Notes: a model not told the origin generated them from the letters alone. Positions 28,083 through 38,852 are shown, counted from the stretch's first letter. The stretch: 64,000 bases of DNA from JACCZX01 sp963710675 (GCA_963710675.1 CAVQBE010000017.1:310001-374000), one strand, 5' to 3'. Made by a program: numbers and translations.

Positions 28083-30063
28083 TTATTTTTGCAGCAGTCG
28101 TTGCTCCGCGAGCTCGAGCGCATCGGGTACGCCGCGCAAAACGACGATATCGCCCGCCAGCAGCCGCATGTCGGGGCTCGGGTCGGCGCCGCGGATGCCT
28201 TGCCGCCGCACCGAAGTCACTTCGGCACCGATCGTCGCCAGATCCAGATCGCGCAGCGCCTCGCCGACGGCCGCCGCATCTGCTTCGATCGGCACCGAAT
28301 GCAGACGTTCGTGGTCATCATCGTCGCACTTCATCTCTCGTCGTCACCGTGAAAGTGTCCACGCAACAGCCGATAGCGCTGGTCGCGCGCCTCGCGCACG
28401 CGCTTGACGACGCGCGACACTGGGACGCCGAGCAATATCAGCGCATGCGAGCCGAGCATCAGGCTGCCTTCGAGAATTTCGGGAACGACCTCGGTTGCGC
28501 CGGCGCGCTGAGCCGCTCGAGATCGTGATCGTCATACGTGCGCACGATGACGGGCAGGCTGGGTTTCAACTCGTGCATGTGATGGAGAACCTTTAGTGCC
28601 GAATGCGTGTCGGCATACGTGATCACCAGCGCCGAAGCGCGCGCAATGCCGGCCGCGACCAGCGCTTCGCGCCGCCCGGCGTCGCCGTAGACGACAGACT
28701 CGCCGGCCGCACTGGCCTCGCGCACCAGATCGGGATCGAGGTCCAGTGCAACGAATGAGATGTCCTCCTGCTCGAGCATTTTGGCCAGGTGCTGTCCGCT
28801 GCGGCCGAAACCGCAGATCACAACGTGCTTGTCGACCGCGATTGCGCGTTTCGCGATGTTGGCGATTTCAAGCGATTTGATCAGCCACTCGGACGACACA
28901 AGCCGCATGCACAATCCGGTCGGAATACTGCAGCAGCAGCGGGGCCGCCATCATCGACAACAGCATCGCCGCCAACACGACCTGCAGCACCAGCTTGTCG
29001 ATCAGGCCGAGCGCGCCTGCCTGGCTGAGCAGTACGAATCCGAATTCGCCCGCGGTCGCCAGCGCAAGCGCAGTCCTAATGGCGGTACCGGCGGTCGCGC
29101 CAAAGACCGCGCGCCAGCACGAAAATCAGGCTGAACTTGAACCCGACGGGCAGTATCAATGCCAGAATCACCCAGCCGAAGTTGTCGATCACCACCCGCA
29201 CGTTGAGCAGCATGCCGATCGTCACGAAGAACAATCCGAGCAGCACGTCGCGAAACGGCTTGATGTCGTCTTCGACGCGATGCTTGAATTCCGTTTCGGA
29301 AATCAGCATGCCGGCAATAAAGGCCCCGAGCGCCAGCGACAGTCCGGCAATCTTCGGTCATCCACGCCAGCCCGAGCGTGACGAACAGAAGGTTGAGCGT
29401 AAAAAGTTCCTGTGACTTTCTGCGCGCGACGATTGAAGCCACCACCGCATCACTCGTTGGCCGCCTACCAGCAACAGTGTGAGCAGCACCGCCGCCTTCA
29501 GTAGCGCGAGCGCCAGCGTCTGCACCAACTCGCCCGCTTCGGCGCTCAGTGCAGGCACGATGACCAGCAACGGAACCACCGCAATATCCTGGAACAGCAG
29601 CACGCCGACGATGCGCTTGCCATGCTCGGTATCGACCTCCATCCGCTCGGCCAGCATCTTCATCACGATCGCTGTCGACGACATCGCCAATGCACCGCCG
29701 AGTGCAAAGGCGCCTGCGAGGCCGACGTTGAAGTAGCGGCCGATCAGCCAGCCCGCCACCAGCGTCGCCACCACCGTCAATACGACCTGCGCCGCTCCCA
29801 GTCCAAGCACGATGCGCCGCATCGCCTTCAGCTTCGCCAGCGAAAACTCGAGCCCAATCGAAAACATCAGAAAGACGATGCCGAACTCGGCCAGATAGCG
29901 CGCATCTGTGCTGTCGGGCAGCAGCTGCGAACGCGTGCGGGCCGACCAGAATGCCGACCGTCAGATAGGCGAGCAGCGGTGGCAGGTGCAGCAGGCGGAA
30001 AACGACCACGCCTGCGACCACGCAGAACAGCAGCAATAGCGCGAACTCAAGACCTGATGTCAT
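28083..30063 (-). CDS. Kef-type cation:proton antiporter with RCK domains, frameshifted
   Basis: Joined frames give a Kef/YbaL-like protein of about 660 residues. The membrane domain contains MFSIGLEFSLAKLKAMRRIV, GALAMSSTAIVMKMLAERME, FQDIAVVPLLVIVP and FKHRVEDDIKPFRDVLLGLF. A TrkA-N nucleotide-binding domain (HVVICGFGRSGQHLAKMLEQ) and a TrkA-C domain (PDMRLLAGDIVVLRGVPDAL) follow. Such proteins exchange K+ or Na+ for protons under ligand control. About six indels break the reading frame. It is convergent with uvrA and divergent from kdsD (95-base gap). The 190-base gap to uvrA shows no clear terminator. Confidence 0.86.
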
Positions 30064-30158
30064 CGACTCAGCCGATCCCGAACGCGCGGTCGCGCGCAGA
30101 GCAAAACCCGTGCCAGAACAAAGTGTGCGGTGTATTATCGCTGGACCTTACAAATTCA

Positions 30159-31153
30159 ATGTCCGTGACCTCCCCCAGCCTTGTTGCGACTCCCGGCGCA
30201 CTCGCGCTTGCGCGGGAGGTATTGCAGATCGAAGCGCAGGCAGTTGCCGCACTCACGATCGCATCGACGGCGCTTTTTCAAACGCTGTCGACCTTCTGCT
30301 CGCGTGCGGCGGCCGCGTCGTCGTCAGCGGCGTCGGCAAGAGCGGGCACATCGCGCCGCAAGATCGCCGCCACGCTTGCGCTCGACCGGAACCCCTTCGA
30401 TGTTCGTGCACGCCGCCGAGGCAGCGCACGGCGACCTCGGAATGATTACACGGGACGATGTCCTGTTGGCGCTGTCGTACTCGGGCGAAGGAGACGAATT
30501 GCTGACGATGCTTCCGATTGCCAAGCGCCAGGGAACACCGCTGGTTGCGATCACCGGCAACTCTTCGTCCGCACTCGCGAAGCTGGCCGACGTGCACATC
30601 GACGTGCGCGTCGAAAAGGAAGCGTGCCCATTGAATCTCGCTCCGACTTCGTCGACCACCGCAATGCTTGCGATGGGTGATGCGCTGGCGGTCGCGTGTC
30701 TGGATGCGCGCGGCTTTGGCCCCGAGGATTTTGCACGCGCGCACCCGGGCGGCGCTCTGGGGCGCAAGCTTTTGATCTACGTGCGCGACGTGATGCGGAC
30801 CGGCGAACAAGATGCCATTGTCGACATCGACGCGAGCGTGATGGACGCGCTGCACGAGATCACGCGCAAACAGATCGGCGTTACCGCCGTCGTCGATCGC
30901 GGCGGGATGTTGGCCGGGATATTTACCGATGGCGACCTGAGGCGCTTGCTCGAGAGCTGGGCGACATGCGCAGCGTGGAAGTGGCGGACGTGATGACGCG
31001 TGACCCACTGACGATTGCGCCCGACATTCTGGCCGCCGAAGCGGCGCAGATCATGGATCAGCGTCGCAAGAACGTATTGCTTGCAGTCGATGAGGCGGTG
31101 AACTGGTCGGTGCGCTGAGCATGCCGGATCTGCTGGCGGCGAAAGTGATCTGA
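30159..31153 (+). CDS. kdsD: D-arabinose 5-phosphate isomerase (KpsF/GutQ type), frameshifted
   Basis: KdsD converts ribulose 5-phosphate to arabinose 5-phosphate, the first step towards KDO for LPS. The frames join into an SIS domain (GGRVVVSGVGKSGHIA, FVHAAEAAHGDLGMITRDDV, ALSYSGEGDELLTML, LNLAPTSSTTAMLAMGDALA) followed by two CBS domains (VRDVMRTGEQDAIVD, VADVMTRDPLTIAPD). It ends PDLLAAKVI at 31153. At least four indels are needed. Total length (about 331 codons) is normal. It opens the LPS block kdsD-kdsC-lptC-lptA-lptB. Confidence 0.9.
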
Positions 31154-31206
31154 TGCTGCGAAGTCGCACGTCGAAAGCTCAATGACCCGAACAGCGCGCC
31201 GCGCGA

Positions 31207-31704
31207 GTGCGGTTGATGGTTCTCGACGTGGACGGCGTGTTGACCGATGGCCGGCTTTACTTCGGCCCGCAGGGCGAAGCACTGAAGGTGTTCGACGTTC
31301 GCGACGGCCACGGAATCAAGATGTTGTTGCAACATGGGGTCGAGGTCGCATGGCTGTCGGCGCGCAATTCCGACATCGTGTCTGCGCGCGCGCGCGAACT
31401 CGGGATCTCGCGCGTGCTGCAGGGAAGTCCGACAAAGCGAGCGCGTTTGCGGCCCTGTTGGTCGATGCGGCGGTCCGCAGCGAAGAACAGCGGATATATG
31501 GGCGACGATTTGCCGGACCTGCCCGCAATGCGCCTGGCCGGATTTGCCGCGACCGTTGCCGACGGTTGCGACGCCGCCAAGGCGAGCTCGCACTGGATCA
31601 CGCCGCATCCCGGCGGTCGGGGTGCGGTGCGAGCACTTGCCGAATTCATCCTGCATGCAAAGGGCGCCCACATTCATGCGATGCCGCAGATGGTGCGCGG
31701 ATGA
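31207..31704 (+). CDS. kdsC: 3-deoxy-D-manno-octulosonate-8-phosphate phosphatase, frameshifted internally
   Basis: KdsC is a small HAD phosphatase that releases KDO from KDO-8-phosphate. The nucleophile motif LMVLDVDGVLTDGRLYF, VEVAWLSARNSDIV and the metal motif MGDDLPDLPAM are visible. Between about 31428 and 31497 the frame slips and returns: KRARLRPCWSMRRSAAKNSG stands where the alternate frame reads DKASAFAALLVDAAVRSEEQ, a compensated pair of indels. The GTG at 31207 opens the usable frame. The true start is probably near 31153, overlapping the kdsD stop, with another indel hiding it. The stop overlaps lptC (ATGA). Confidence 0.88.
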   Translation: MRLMVLDVDGVLTDGRLYFGPQGEALKVFDVRDGHGIKMLLQHGVEVAWLSARNSDIVSARARELGISRVLQGSPTKRARLRPCWSMRRSAAKNSGYMGDDLPDLPAMRLAGFAATVADGCDAAKASSHWITPHPGGRGAVRALAEFILHAKGAHIHAMPQMVRG

Positions 31705-32289
31705 GAGACCGGATCACTGCATTTATAGCGATCCTGCTGCTCGCTTCCCTGGCAGGCGTCAGCTACTGGTACTCGCAGACGACGCGGCTGAAGAAGATCG
31801 CCACTCCCGTGTCGCGTGAGGGCCCCGACTTCGTTGTCAACGGCGTAACACTGACGCAGTTCGACGCGACCGGGCGTGCCACCAATCGCTTGCATGCGAA
31901 TGAGTTGTCGCACTTCGCGGCCGATGATCACGCAGAGCTGTCGCAGCCGCGCCTGATAAGCCTGCGGCCCGATCAGCCGCTGCTCGAAGCACGCTCGAAG
32001 AATGCGCAACGTGGAAAGCGGCGGCGAACGGGTTTTGCTTTCCGGCGACGTGGTGTCACACGCGCGCCCGGGAGAGACGACACCTCGCCGATGCAACTGC
32101 GCACGCAGCTTGACGGCGGTGCCGGATCTCGATCGCTACTCGACCGACGCCGCGGTCGAGATCGAGCGCGGCGACTCGATGGTGCGTTCGGTCGGGATGG
32201 AGTACGACAATACGCAGCGCACCGTGAAGTTCCACTCAAAGGTGCGTGGCACGATCGCATCCACCGCACCCGGCGAGGTCGCGAAATGA
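31701..32289 (+). CDS. lptC: LPS export ABC transporter periplasmic protein LptC, frameshifted
   Basis: LptC is the bitopic inner-membrane protein that passes LPS from the LptBFG extractor to LptA. One N-terminal membrane anchor (ITAFIAILLLASLAGVSYWY) precedes the jelly-roll domain with FDATGRATNRLHANELSHFA and RVLLSGDVV. The frame slips near 32005 and again near 32050-32120 before ending with VGMEYDNTQRTVKFHSKVRG to the stop at 32289. Its start overlaps the kdsC stop and its own stop overlaps the lptA ATG, as expected for this operon. Confidence 0.88.
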
Positions 32290-32931
32290 AACGAATTGTT
32301 TGGCGCTGTTACTTTCGCGATCGCCGCTTTGCCTGCTCTGGCCGAAAAGGCCGATCGCTCAAAACCGCTGAACTACGAGGCCGACAGTGGCGAGTGCGAC
32401 GACCTGAAGCAGGTGTGCGTACTGGTCGGCAACGTGATGCTGAACAAGGGCACGATGCGCGCCGCCGGCGAGCGGGTCCAGGTGCGCAAGGATCCGGAGG
32501 GCTATCAGTATGGCGTGGTCATCGCGGCGCCCGGCAAACTCGCAACATTTCGTCAGCGGCGCGACAGCAGCAAGCAGGGTCTCGAGGAATTCATCGAAGG
32601 GCTATGCGGAGCGCATCGAGTATGACGAGAGGGAAGACACCGTCAAATTGATCACACGGGCCCGCGTGCGCCTGCTCGAAAACGAAGTCCAGCGCGACGA
32701 GCTGCGCGGTGATGCCATTACCTACGATCAGCGCAACGCCAAATACTTCGTGACCGGTGGCAAGCCATCGGCTGACCCGAGCAATCCGGACGGGCGCGTG
32801 CGCGGCACGATCGCGCCGCGCGCCGACACGCCGGCCGGAACTTCCAAAGCAGGAAAGGCGCCCTTACGCCGTCCAAGGACATCGCCAACCCGCGTCGCGA
32901 GTGGAATGAAGGTTCATGGACGCGGATCTGA
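32286..32931 (+). CDS. lptA: LPS transport periplasmic protein LptA, frameshifted
   Basis: LptA forms the periplasmic bridge for LPS. After the ATG at 32286 (MKR) the frame slips, and the signal peptide continues as LFGAVTFAIAALPALAEKAD. The OstA-like domain follows: PLNYEADSGECDDLKQVCVL, LVGNVMLNKGTMRAAGERVQ. A further slip near 32605 leads to AERIEYDEREDTVKLITRAR and DAITYDQRNAKYFVTG. The last codons (DIANPRREWNEGSWTRI) end at 32931, overlapping lptB by 16 bases. Three or more indels are required. The gene is essential in most Gram-negatives, so error is likelier than decay. Confidence 0.88.
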
Positions 32932-33708
32932 TCGAAGACAGCGTGGCGCCGGTGACACTCGGCGAGCGCAACACGCTGGTGGTCGAAAATCTGCAGAAGA
33001 GATATGGCAGCCGCACCGTCGTCAAAGACGTCTCGCTTGACGGTCGAAAGCGGCGAAGTGGTAGGGCTGCTGGGCCCGAACGGCGCCGGTAAAACCACCT
33101 GTTTTTACATGGTGGTCGGATTGGTTCCGCATGACGGCGGGCACATCGCGCTCAATGGCACTCGATCGCGCATCTGCCGATTCATCGCCGTGCACGCATG
33201 GGGTTGTCATACCTGCCGCAGGAAGCGTCGGTGTTTCGCAAGCTCACCGTTGAGGAAAACGTGCGCGCCGTTCTGGAGCTGCAGGTCGATTCAGGACAGG
33301 CGACCGCTGCGAAAGAACGAAATCGCGGTACGTCTTGATTCACTGCTGGCCGATCTGCAGATCGCACACCTGCGAACCAACACCGCGTTATCGCTGTCGG
33401 GCGGCGAGCGGCGGCGGGTGGAGATTGCCCGTGCACTCGCATCGCGGCCGCGATTCATTCTGCTCGACGAGCCGTTTGCCGGCGTCGATCCGATCGCCGT
33501 ACTGGAGATTCAGCGCATCGTGCGCTTTCTGAAAGAACGCGGCATCGGCGTGCTGATGACCGACCATAACGTGCGCGAAACGCTTGGCATTTGCGATCAC
33601 GCGTACATCATCAATGAAGGCGTCGTCCTGGCGGCCGGGCGGCCCGAAGAGATCGTCGGCAACGAAACCGTTCGACGGGTCTATTTGGGCGAACACTTCC
33701 GAATGTAG
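32916..33708 (+). CDS. lptB: LPS export ABC transporter ATP-binding protein LptB, frameshifted
   Basis: LptB is the cytoplasmic ATPase that powers LPS extraction. The frames give LVVENLQKRYGSRTVVKDVS, Walker A GLLGPNGAGKTTCFYMVVGL, the Q-loop GLSYLPQEASVFRKLTV (shifted frame), signature LSLSGGERRRVEIARALA, Walker B FILLDEPFAGVDPIA and the switch histidine MTDHNVRETL. The C-terminus VRRVYLGEHFRM is typical of LptB. Indels fall near 33045, 33160 and 33290. The start at 32916 lies within the lptA end; rpoN follows after 129 bases. Confidence 0.91.
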
Positions 33709-33837
33709 ATGCCACGATGCCACGCATGCTTTCTAGGCTGTTTTGTTCCGAGCGCGGACGCACGCCATCGAAGCTCGGCGCATAATAATCTTTGCGTGTG
33801 CCGTACGAGCGCGGCTTACGTGCGCGAGCGACGCGTG

Positions 33838-35344
33838 ATGAAACCAAGCCTTCAACTCCGGCTATCGCAGCACCTTGCACTAACACCGCAGCTGCAGCAA
33901 TCGATAAGGCTGCTGCAGCTGTCTACGCTCGAGCTGAATCAGGAGCTCGATCAGGCATTGGCGGATAACCCTCTGCTCGAGCGCGACGACGATCCACAGG
34001 CGCTTGCGATGCGCGTCAAACCCGACGGCTCGATCGCTGCCGACGTTCCGCTGCCGGAGACCGCCGGCGAAACGGTCAATGGGCACGACAACGCAGCGCC
34101 GGCAGAGTCTCCCGAGCCGCACGACTCGCCGATGGACGGCAGCTCGTTGATCGAATGGCGCGGCAACAGCGATGCCGCCGATGAAGACGACACGAGCCCG
34201 ACTAACTGGGTGGGAACGACGTTGTCGCTGCGAGAGCATCTACGTGCGCAGATCGCGTGTCAGGCTTCAGCAGCGCGATCGTGCGCTGGTGGAGCTGCTG
34301 ATCGAAGCACTGGATGACGATGGCTACCTGCACCCGACGCTCGAAGAGCTGCTTGCGATGTGTCCGCCGGAAGCGGCGGTCGAGCCGGAAGAGCTGCTTA
34401 CCGCGCTGCGGCTGCTGCAGAGCCTGGATCCGACCGGTATCGGCGCACGCGATGCAGCCGAATGCCTGTTACTGCAACTGCAATCGCTCGAACGCACGCT
34501 CCTCGATGGCGCCAAGGAAATTTTGCCGTCAACCTTCGCTTGGCGCGCCGGATCGTGCACGAGCACCTGCCGTTGCTGGCGGCGCGCGAGTTCTCGAAGC
34601 TGCGCAAGATGCTCGGGTTGCACCGACGAAGAACTGCGCGCCGCACACCGGCTGATTCGCTCGCTGAATCCGCGCCCCGGTACGGCATTTGCAGACAGTC
34701 GAGCGGACTACATCGTGGCGGATGTGTTCGTGCGCAAGGTCAAGAATCGATGGACCGCAGTGCTTAATCCGGACGTTATGCCCCGTTTGCGTGTGAACCA
34801 GTCGTTCGCCGATGTACTCAAAAAGGATAGATCGAAGCAGGGTGCAGATCCGGGCGAGCGCAGCAAATGGACGACACGGGTGCAGGAAGCGCGATGGTTG
34901 ATACGCAACATTCAGCAGCGCTTCGAAACGATCCTAAGGGTGTCGCAGGCCATTGTCGACCGGCAGCACAATTTTTTCACGCATGGTGCGATCGCGATGC
35001 GGCCGCTGGTGCTGCGCGAAATCGCCGACACCGTCGAGCTGCACGAGTCGACGATTTCGCGCGTGACCGCTCACAAATACATGGCAACGCCGTTCGGGAT
35101 TTTCGAGCTCAAATATTTCTTCGGCAGCCATGTCGCCACCGAGACCGGAGGCGCCGCTTCCTCGACCGCGATTCGCGCGCTGATCAAGCAGCTGATAGGA
35201 GCCGAGGACATACGAAACCCGCTTTCCGACAGCAAGCTCGCCGAGCTGCTGGGCGAGCAAGGCATCGTTGTTGCACGCCGCACCGTCGCCAAATATCGCG
35301 AAGCGATGAAAATTCCTTCAGTGGCACTTCGCAAATCCTTGTAG
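33838..35344 (+). CDS. rpoN: RNA polymerase sigma-54 factor, frameshifted
   Basis: RpoN directs RNA polymerase to -24/-12 promoters with help from AAA+ activators. The N-terminal activator-interaction region is clear (MKPSLQLRLSQHLALTPQLQ, QSIRLLQLSTLELNQELDQA) and is followed by an acidic linker. The core domain continues in a second frame (PTGIGARDAAECLLLQLQSL). A short third-frame segment near 34520-34620 precedes the DNA-binding region with the helix-turn-helix ELHESTISRVTAHKYM and the RpoN box ARRTVAKYRE. About three indels break it. Position between lptB and hpf is the classical one. Confidence 0.92.
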
Positions 35345-35393
35345 GTTTGAATCATCGTTGTTCAGCAGTTAATGACCGATTGAAAGGACCTTG

Positions 35394-35720
35394 ATGAACC
35401 TTACGATCCACGGAAATCACGTCGAAGTTTCCCCGGCGCTGCGCGATCACGTCACTGGCAAATTGACCCGAATCGAGCGCCATTTTGATCAGGTTATCGA
35501 CGCCACCGTGCAACTTACGTGCGAAAAGCTGCGTCAGCGCGCGGAGATCACGCTGCGGGTGCGAGGCAACAACATTCACGTGGAGTCGGTCGAAGACGAT
35601 ATGTATGCCGCGATCGATACGCTGGTCGACAAGCTCGACCGGCAAGTGATTCGCCACAAGAACCGGCTGCAGGATCACCACGGCGATTCGTTAAAACACC
35701 AGCAGGGCGGTCAGCAATAA
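35394..35720 (+). CDS. hpf: Ribosome hibernation-promoting factor, short form
   Basis: This 108-residue protein of the HPF/RaiA family (MNLTIHGNHVEVSPALRDHV, TLRVRGNNIHVESVEDDMYA) binds the small ribosomal subunit and promotes inactive dimers in stationary phase. It lacks the extra C-terminal domain of long HPF. An in-frame TTG sits just before the ATG, but the ATG at 35394 is well placed after AAAGGA. It is one of the few intact genes in this stretch. Location after rpoN is standard for Proteobacteria. Confidence 0.94.
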   Translation: MNLTIHGNHVEVSPALRDHVTGKLTRIERHFDQVIDATVQLTCEKLRQRAEITLRVRGNNIHVESVEDDMYAAIDTLVDKLDRQVIRHKNRLQDHHGDSLKHQQGGQQ

Positions 35721-35939
35721 GACGCGTTGCTGCGCTGCGCGCCATCGCTCAGATGCACGCCAATGGTGGTAACGAGGTGTATTATCCGCGCCTTTCTTTC
35801 GCTGCATGCCGGTCGATTGAGCGCCCCGCCTGCTCTTTGAGCGAAGCCAAAAAAGGAAGTCGATCTCGTTTCTTCCCGCCCGATCGCCGCTGCTTCCATA
35901 GCCTACTTTGGCGGCGTCAGCAAGCGCTCCGACTCTCCA

Positions 35940-36411
35940 ATGAACCTCATTTCACGCATCTTGCCGGCCACCAATGTGTTGATCGATCTGCCGGCCTCCA
36001 GCAAAAAGCGCGCATTCGAGCAGGCCGGCTTGCTGTTTGAAAATCATCAGGGCATTGCGCATTCGAAGGTATTCGACAGCCTGTTCGCGCGTGAGCGGCT
36101 TGGGTCGACCGGCTTGGGCCAGGGCGTCGCGATTCCGCATGGCCGTATCAAAGGATTGAAGGAATCGATTGCCGCGTTCGTCAGGGTCGAGTCCCCGATT
36201 CAGTTTGATGCTCCCGACGGCCAGCCGGTGGCGCTGATGATTTTTTTGCTGGTGCCGGAGCAGGCGTCACAACAGCATCTGGACATTTTGTCCGAACTCA
36301 CGCAGATGCTGTCGGACAAGCCGTTTCGTGAAAGTCTGTTGTCAGCGACTGATCCCGCACGCGGTGCACGTCGCACTGACTACCTGGGAGCCGATCCGTC
36401 CCGCCGCGTAG
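35940..36411 (+). CDS. ptsN: Nitrogen-PTS EIIA component PtsN, frameshifted near the end
   Basis: PtsN (EIIA-Ntr) is a regulatory phosphocarrier that takes phosphate from NPr and affects potassium and nitrogen control. The phosphorylated histidine is in GLGQGVAIPHGRIKGLKE. The frame is intact to about 36355, where one extra C (GATCCCGC for GATCCGC) diverts it. The restored end reads DPHAVHVALTTWEPIRPAA and stops at 36411, giving the usual length of about 157 residues. hprK follows 46 bases later. Confidence 0.9.
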
Positions 36412-36457
36412 TCATCAGGCGCTGCGCGGCCGAGTTTCGTACACCCTACCTGACGGC

Positions 36458-37443
36458 ATGCCGAACTTCCAGTCGCTGTTCGAAACCAATCGCGAGACGT
36501 TGCAGCTGGAGTGGTTGGCCGGCCGCTCCGCCGCCGACAAGCCATTGATCACCCCGGCAACGGCGAATCTGGCGAGCCCGGACCTCGTCGGATTTCTCAA
36601 TCCGATTCATCCAGCGCGACTGCACGTCCTCGGTCACGCCGAGGTACGCTACTACAGCGAAATGGAGCCCGCGCGCTGGCAGCACTACGCACGCGAGCTT
36701 CAGGTCGGCGGGCCTGATAGGGTTGATCATCGCCGAAAACCTTAAGCCGCCGGAGGCGTTGCAACTGACGGCCGAAGTCGGCGGCTCTGCCGATGTTGCG
36801 TTCGCCGCTTCCAGCCGCGACGATCATCGAAGTGCTGCGAATCTATTTTGCGAAGCTGTTGGCGCAGCACTGCACGATGCACGGCGTCTTCATGGATGTG
36901 CTCGGCATGGGCGTGCTGATTTCCGGAGAATCCAGCGTCGGCAAAAGCGAGCTCGGGCTCGAACTGATCAGCCGCGGCCACGGGCTTGTGGCCGACGACG
37001 TGGTTGATTTTTCGAGAGTTGCGCCCGACACGATCGAGGGTCGGTGCCCGCATCTGCTCGCCAATCTGCTCGAAGTGCGGGGACTGGGGCTGCTCGACAT
37101 CAAGGCAATTTTCGGTGAGACCGCAGTGCGGCGGAAAATGAAGTTGCGCCTGATTGTCGAGCTGCGCCGCTACGGCGGCAGCGATACGTTTGAGCGACTG
37201 CCGCTTGAAGGCCAGTCCGAGGAACTGCTGGGACTGCCAATCCGCAAGGTGCTGATTCCCGTTGCATCTGGACGCAACCTGGCAGTCCTTACGGAAGCGG
37301 CAGTGCGCAACACGATTTTGCAGCTGCGCGGCATCGACACGATGGGAGACTTTCTGCAGCGGCAACAACAGCAGATGAGCGATGACGGCACTGCGCCCAT
37401 AACGTCTGGCTCGTGCTGTAATTACGAGTGCACGCTGGATTAA
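36458..37443 (+). CDS. hprK: HPr kinase/phosphorylase, frameshifted
   Basis: HprK phosphorylates and dephosphorylates a serine of HPr-type proteins; in betaproteobacteria it sits beside ptsN. The N-terminal domain (MPNFQSLFETNRETLQLEWL, HVLGHAEVRYY) runs to about 36712. There the frame slips (LIIAENLKPPEALQ) and slips again near 36790 into the catalytic domain. That domain has the P-loop ISGESSVGKSELGLELISRG, followed by HGLVADDVVDF, and the signature EVRGLGLLDIKAIFGETAVR. The end at 37443 is clean. Total length is near the family norm of about 320 residues. Confidence 0.9.
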
Positions 37444-37474
37444 GCGGAACGCACTCATACCAAGGGAGACTGAC

Positions 37475-37868
37475 ATGCTCAAGCACATTTTGACTGTCGC
37501 TTGGCTTGCTCTGCCGCTAGCGAGTCATGGCTCAAGAGAAGATGACCGAACAGCAGAGCAAGATGGGAACCTGCAACAAGGAAGCGGGCGACAAGAAGCT
37601 GGAAGGCGATGCGCGCAAGAAGTTCATGTCCGAGTGCCTGTCTGCGAACAAGAAGCCGACGCAGCAGCAAAAAATGACCACGTGCAACAAGCAAGCCGGC
37701 GACAAGAAGCTGGCGGGCGATGAGCGCAAGAAGTTCATGTCCGACTGCCTGTCCGCGGACAAGCCGACGCAACAGGAGAAGATGACCGCATGCAACAAAC
37801 AGGCGGGAGAAAAGAAACTTGCGGGCGATGAGCGCAAGAAGTTCATGTCGAGCTGCCTGTCCGGCTAA
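37475..37868 (+). CDS. PsiF-repeat periplasmic protein, one frameshift
   Basis: A signal peptide MLKHILTVAWLALPLASHA is followed by three PsiF-type repeats of about 33 residues. Each has a conserved CNKxAGxKKL...GDxRKKFMSxCLS core, two cysteines per repeat. One extra G near 37530 (CATGGCT for CATGCT) separates the signal from the mature part. PsiF is phosphate-starvation-inducible in E. coli, but its function is unknown. A good ribosome site (AAGGGAG) precedes the ATG and a strong terminator follows. The near-identical repeats are also visible as DNA repeats. Confidence 0.85.
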
Positions 37869-37888
37869 GCAATCGCGCCACAAATTGC

Positions 37889-37909
37889 GGGCGCTACGGC
37901 GCCCTTTTT
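37889..37909 (+). terminator. Rho-independent terminator after the psiF-type gene
   Basis: GGGCGC-TACG-GCGCCC forms a perfect six-pair stem with a four-base loop and is followed by TTTTT. It begins 20 bases after the stop codon. Confidence 0.85.
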
Positions 37910-37976
37910 GTTGTCCGCGCGCGTACCGGTCGCGTGCAACAATCACCCTCCTCCTGATCCACTGAGCGCCTGACGC

Positions 37977-38852
37977 ATGCGCATCGTTCTCGTCACCGGA
38001 CTATCGGGCTCCGGCAAGTCGGTAGCGATTCGCGTGCTTGAGGACGCCGGCTACTACTGCGTTGACAATCTGCCGCCGCAATTCTTGCTGGAACTTACTT
38101 CGTACCTGAATCGGACTGCGCATCACGACGTCGCCGTATCGGTAGACGCTCGCAGCGAAGCAACACTGGCCGACGTGCCGATGATGGTTTCGACGTTGCG
38201 CGCTTCAGGTCACGACGTTCGCGTTCTGTTTCTGACCGCTTCGGACGCCGCATTGGTGCAGCGGTTTTCGGAAACGCGCCGGCGCCATCCGATGGCGTTG
38301 CGTGAGCTGGAGCGAGGCGGGGCGAGCACGGTGTCCGAAGCGATCTCGCTCGAGCGAGCCTTGCTTGATCCGCTGGCTGAAATCGGCCATTCGATCGACA
38401 CGAGTGGCCTGCATCCGAATCTGCTTCGTCACTGGGTGCGGCAGTTTGTCGACTCGCCGCACGCAAACCTGACGCTGTCGTTCGAGTCATTTGCTTTCAA
38501 GGACGGCATCCCGGTCGCAGCGGATCTGGTATTCGACGTACGCAATTTGCCCAATCCGCACTACGACCCCGAACTGCGGCCGCTGACCGGCCGCGACGAA
38601 GCGGTCGCTGCCTTTCTGGTCGCGGCGCCGCAAGTGCAGGAAATGATCAACGACATTGCGGCATTCATCGAGAAGTGGTTGCCAAGTTACGTAGCCGAGC
38701 ACCGGCACTACGTAACGGTAGCGATCGGCTGCACAGGCGGACGGCATCGATCGGTGTACGTTGTCGAGGAGCTCGCGCGCCGCTTCCAGCGACGCGAAGC
38801 GGTTCTGGTGCGCCATCGCGGCATCGAGCCTTTAAAGTCCGGGGAAGATTAG
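37977..38852 (+). CDS. rapZ: RNase adapter protein RapZ
   Basis: This 291-residue P-loop protein has Walker A VLVTGLSGSGKSVAIRVLED, the YYCVDNLPPQFL motif, and a C-terminal domain with the conserved VAIGCTGGRHRSVYVVEEL signature. RapZ in enterobacteria presents small RNAs of the glucosamine-6-phosphate pathway to RNase E and senses GlcN6P. In betaproteobacteria it lies by ptsN/hprK, as here. The gene is intact, in contrast to its left neighbours. The next gene starts 7 bases after its stop. Confidence 0.95.
   Translation: MRIVLVTGLSGSGKSVAIRVLEDAGYYCVDNLPPQFLLELTSYLNRTAHHDVAVSVDARSEATLADVPMMVSTLRASGHDVRVLFLTASDAALVQRFSETRRRHPMALRELERGGASTVSEAISLERALLDPLAEIGHSIDTSGLHPNLLRHWVRQFVDSPHANLTLSFESFAFKDGIPVAADLVFDVRNLPNPHYDPELRPLTGRDEAVAAFLVAAPQVQEMINDIAAFIEKWLPSYVAEHRHYVTVAIGCTGGRHRSVYVVEELARRFQRREAVLVRHRGIEPLKSGED

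Noticed and set aside
37539..37865. Direct repeats that could suggest a CRISPR-like or tandem array
   Set aside because: They are in-frame PsiF protein repeats of one coding sequence, with conserved residues and no spacer-like unique segments.
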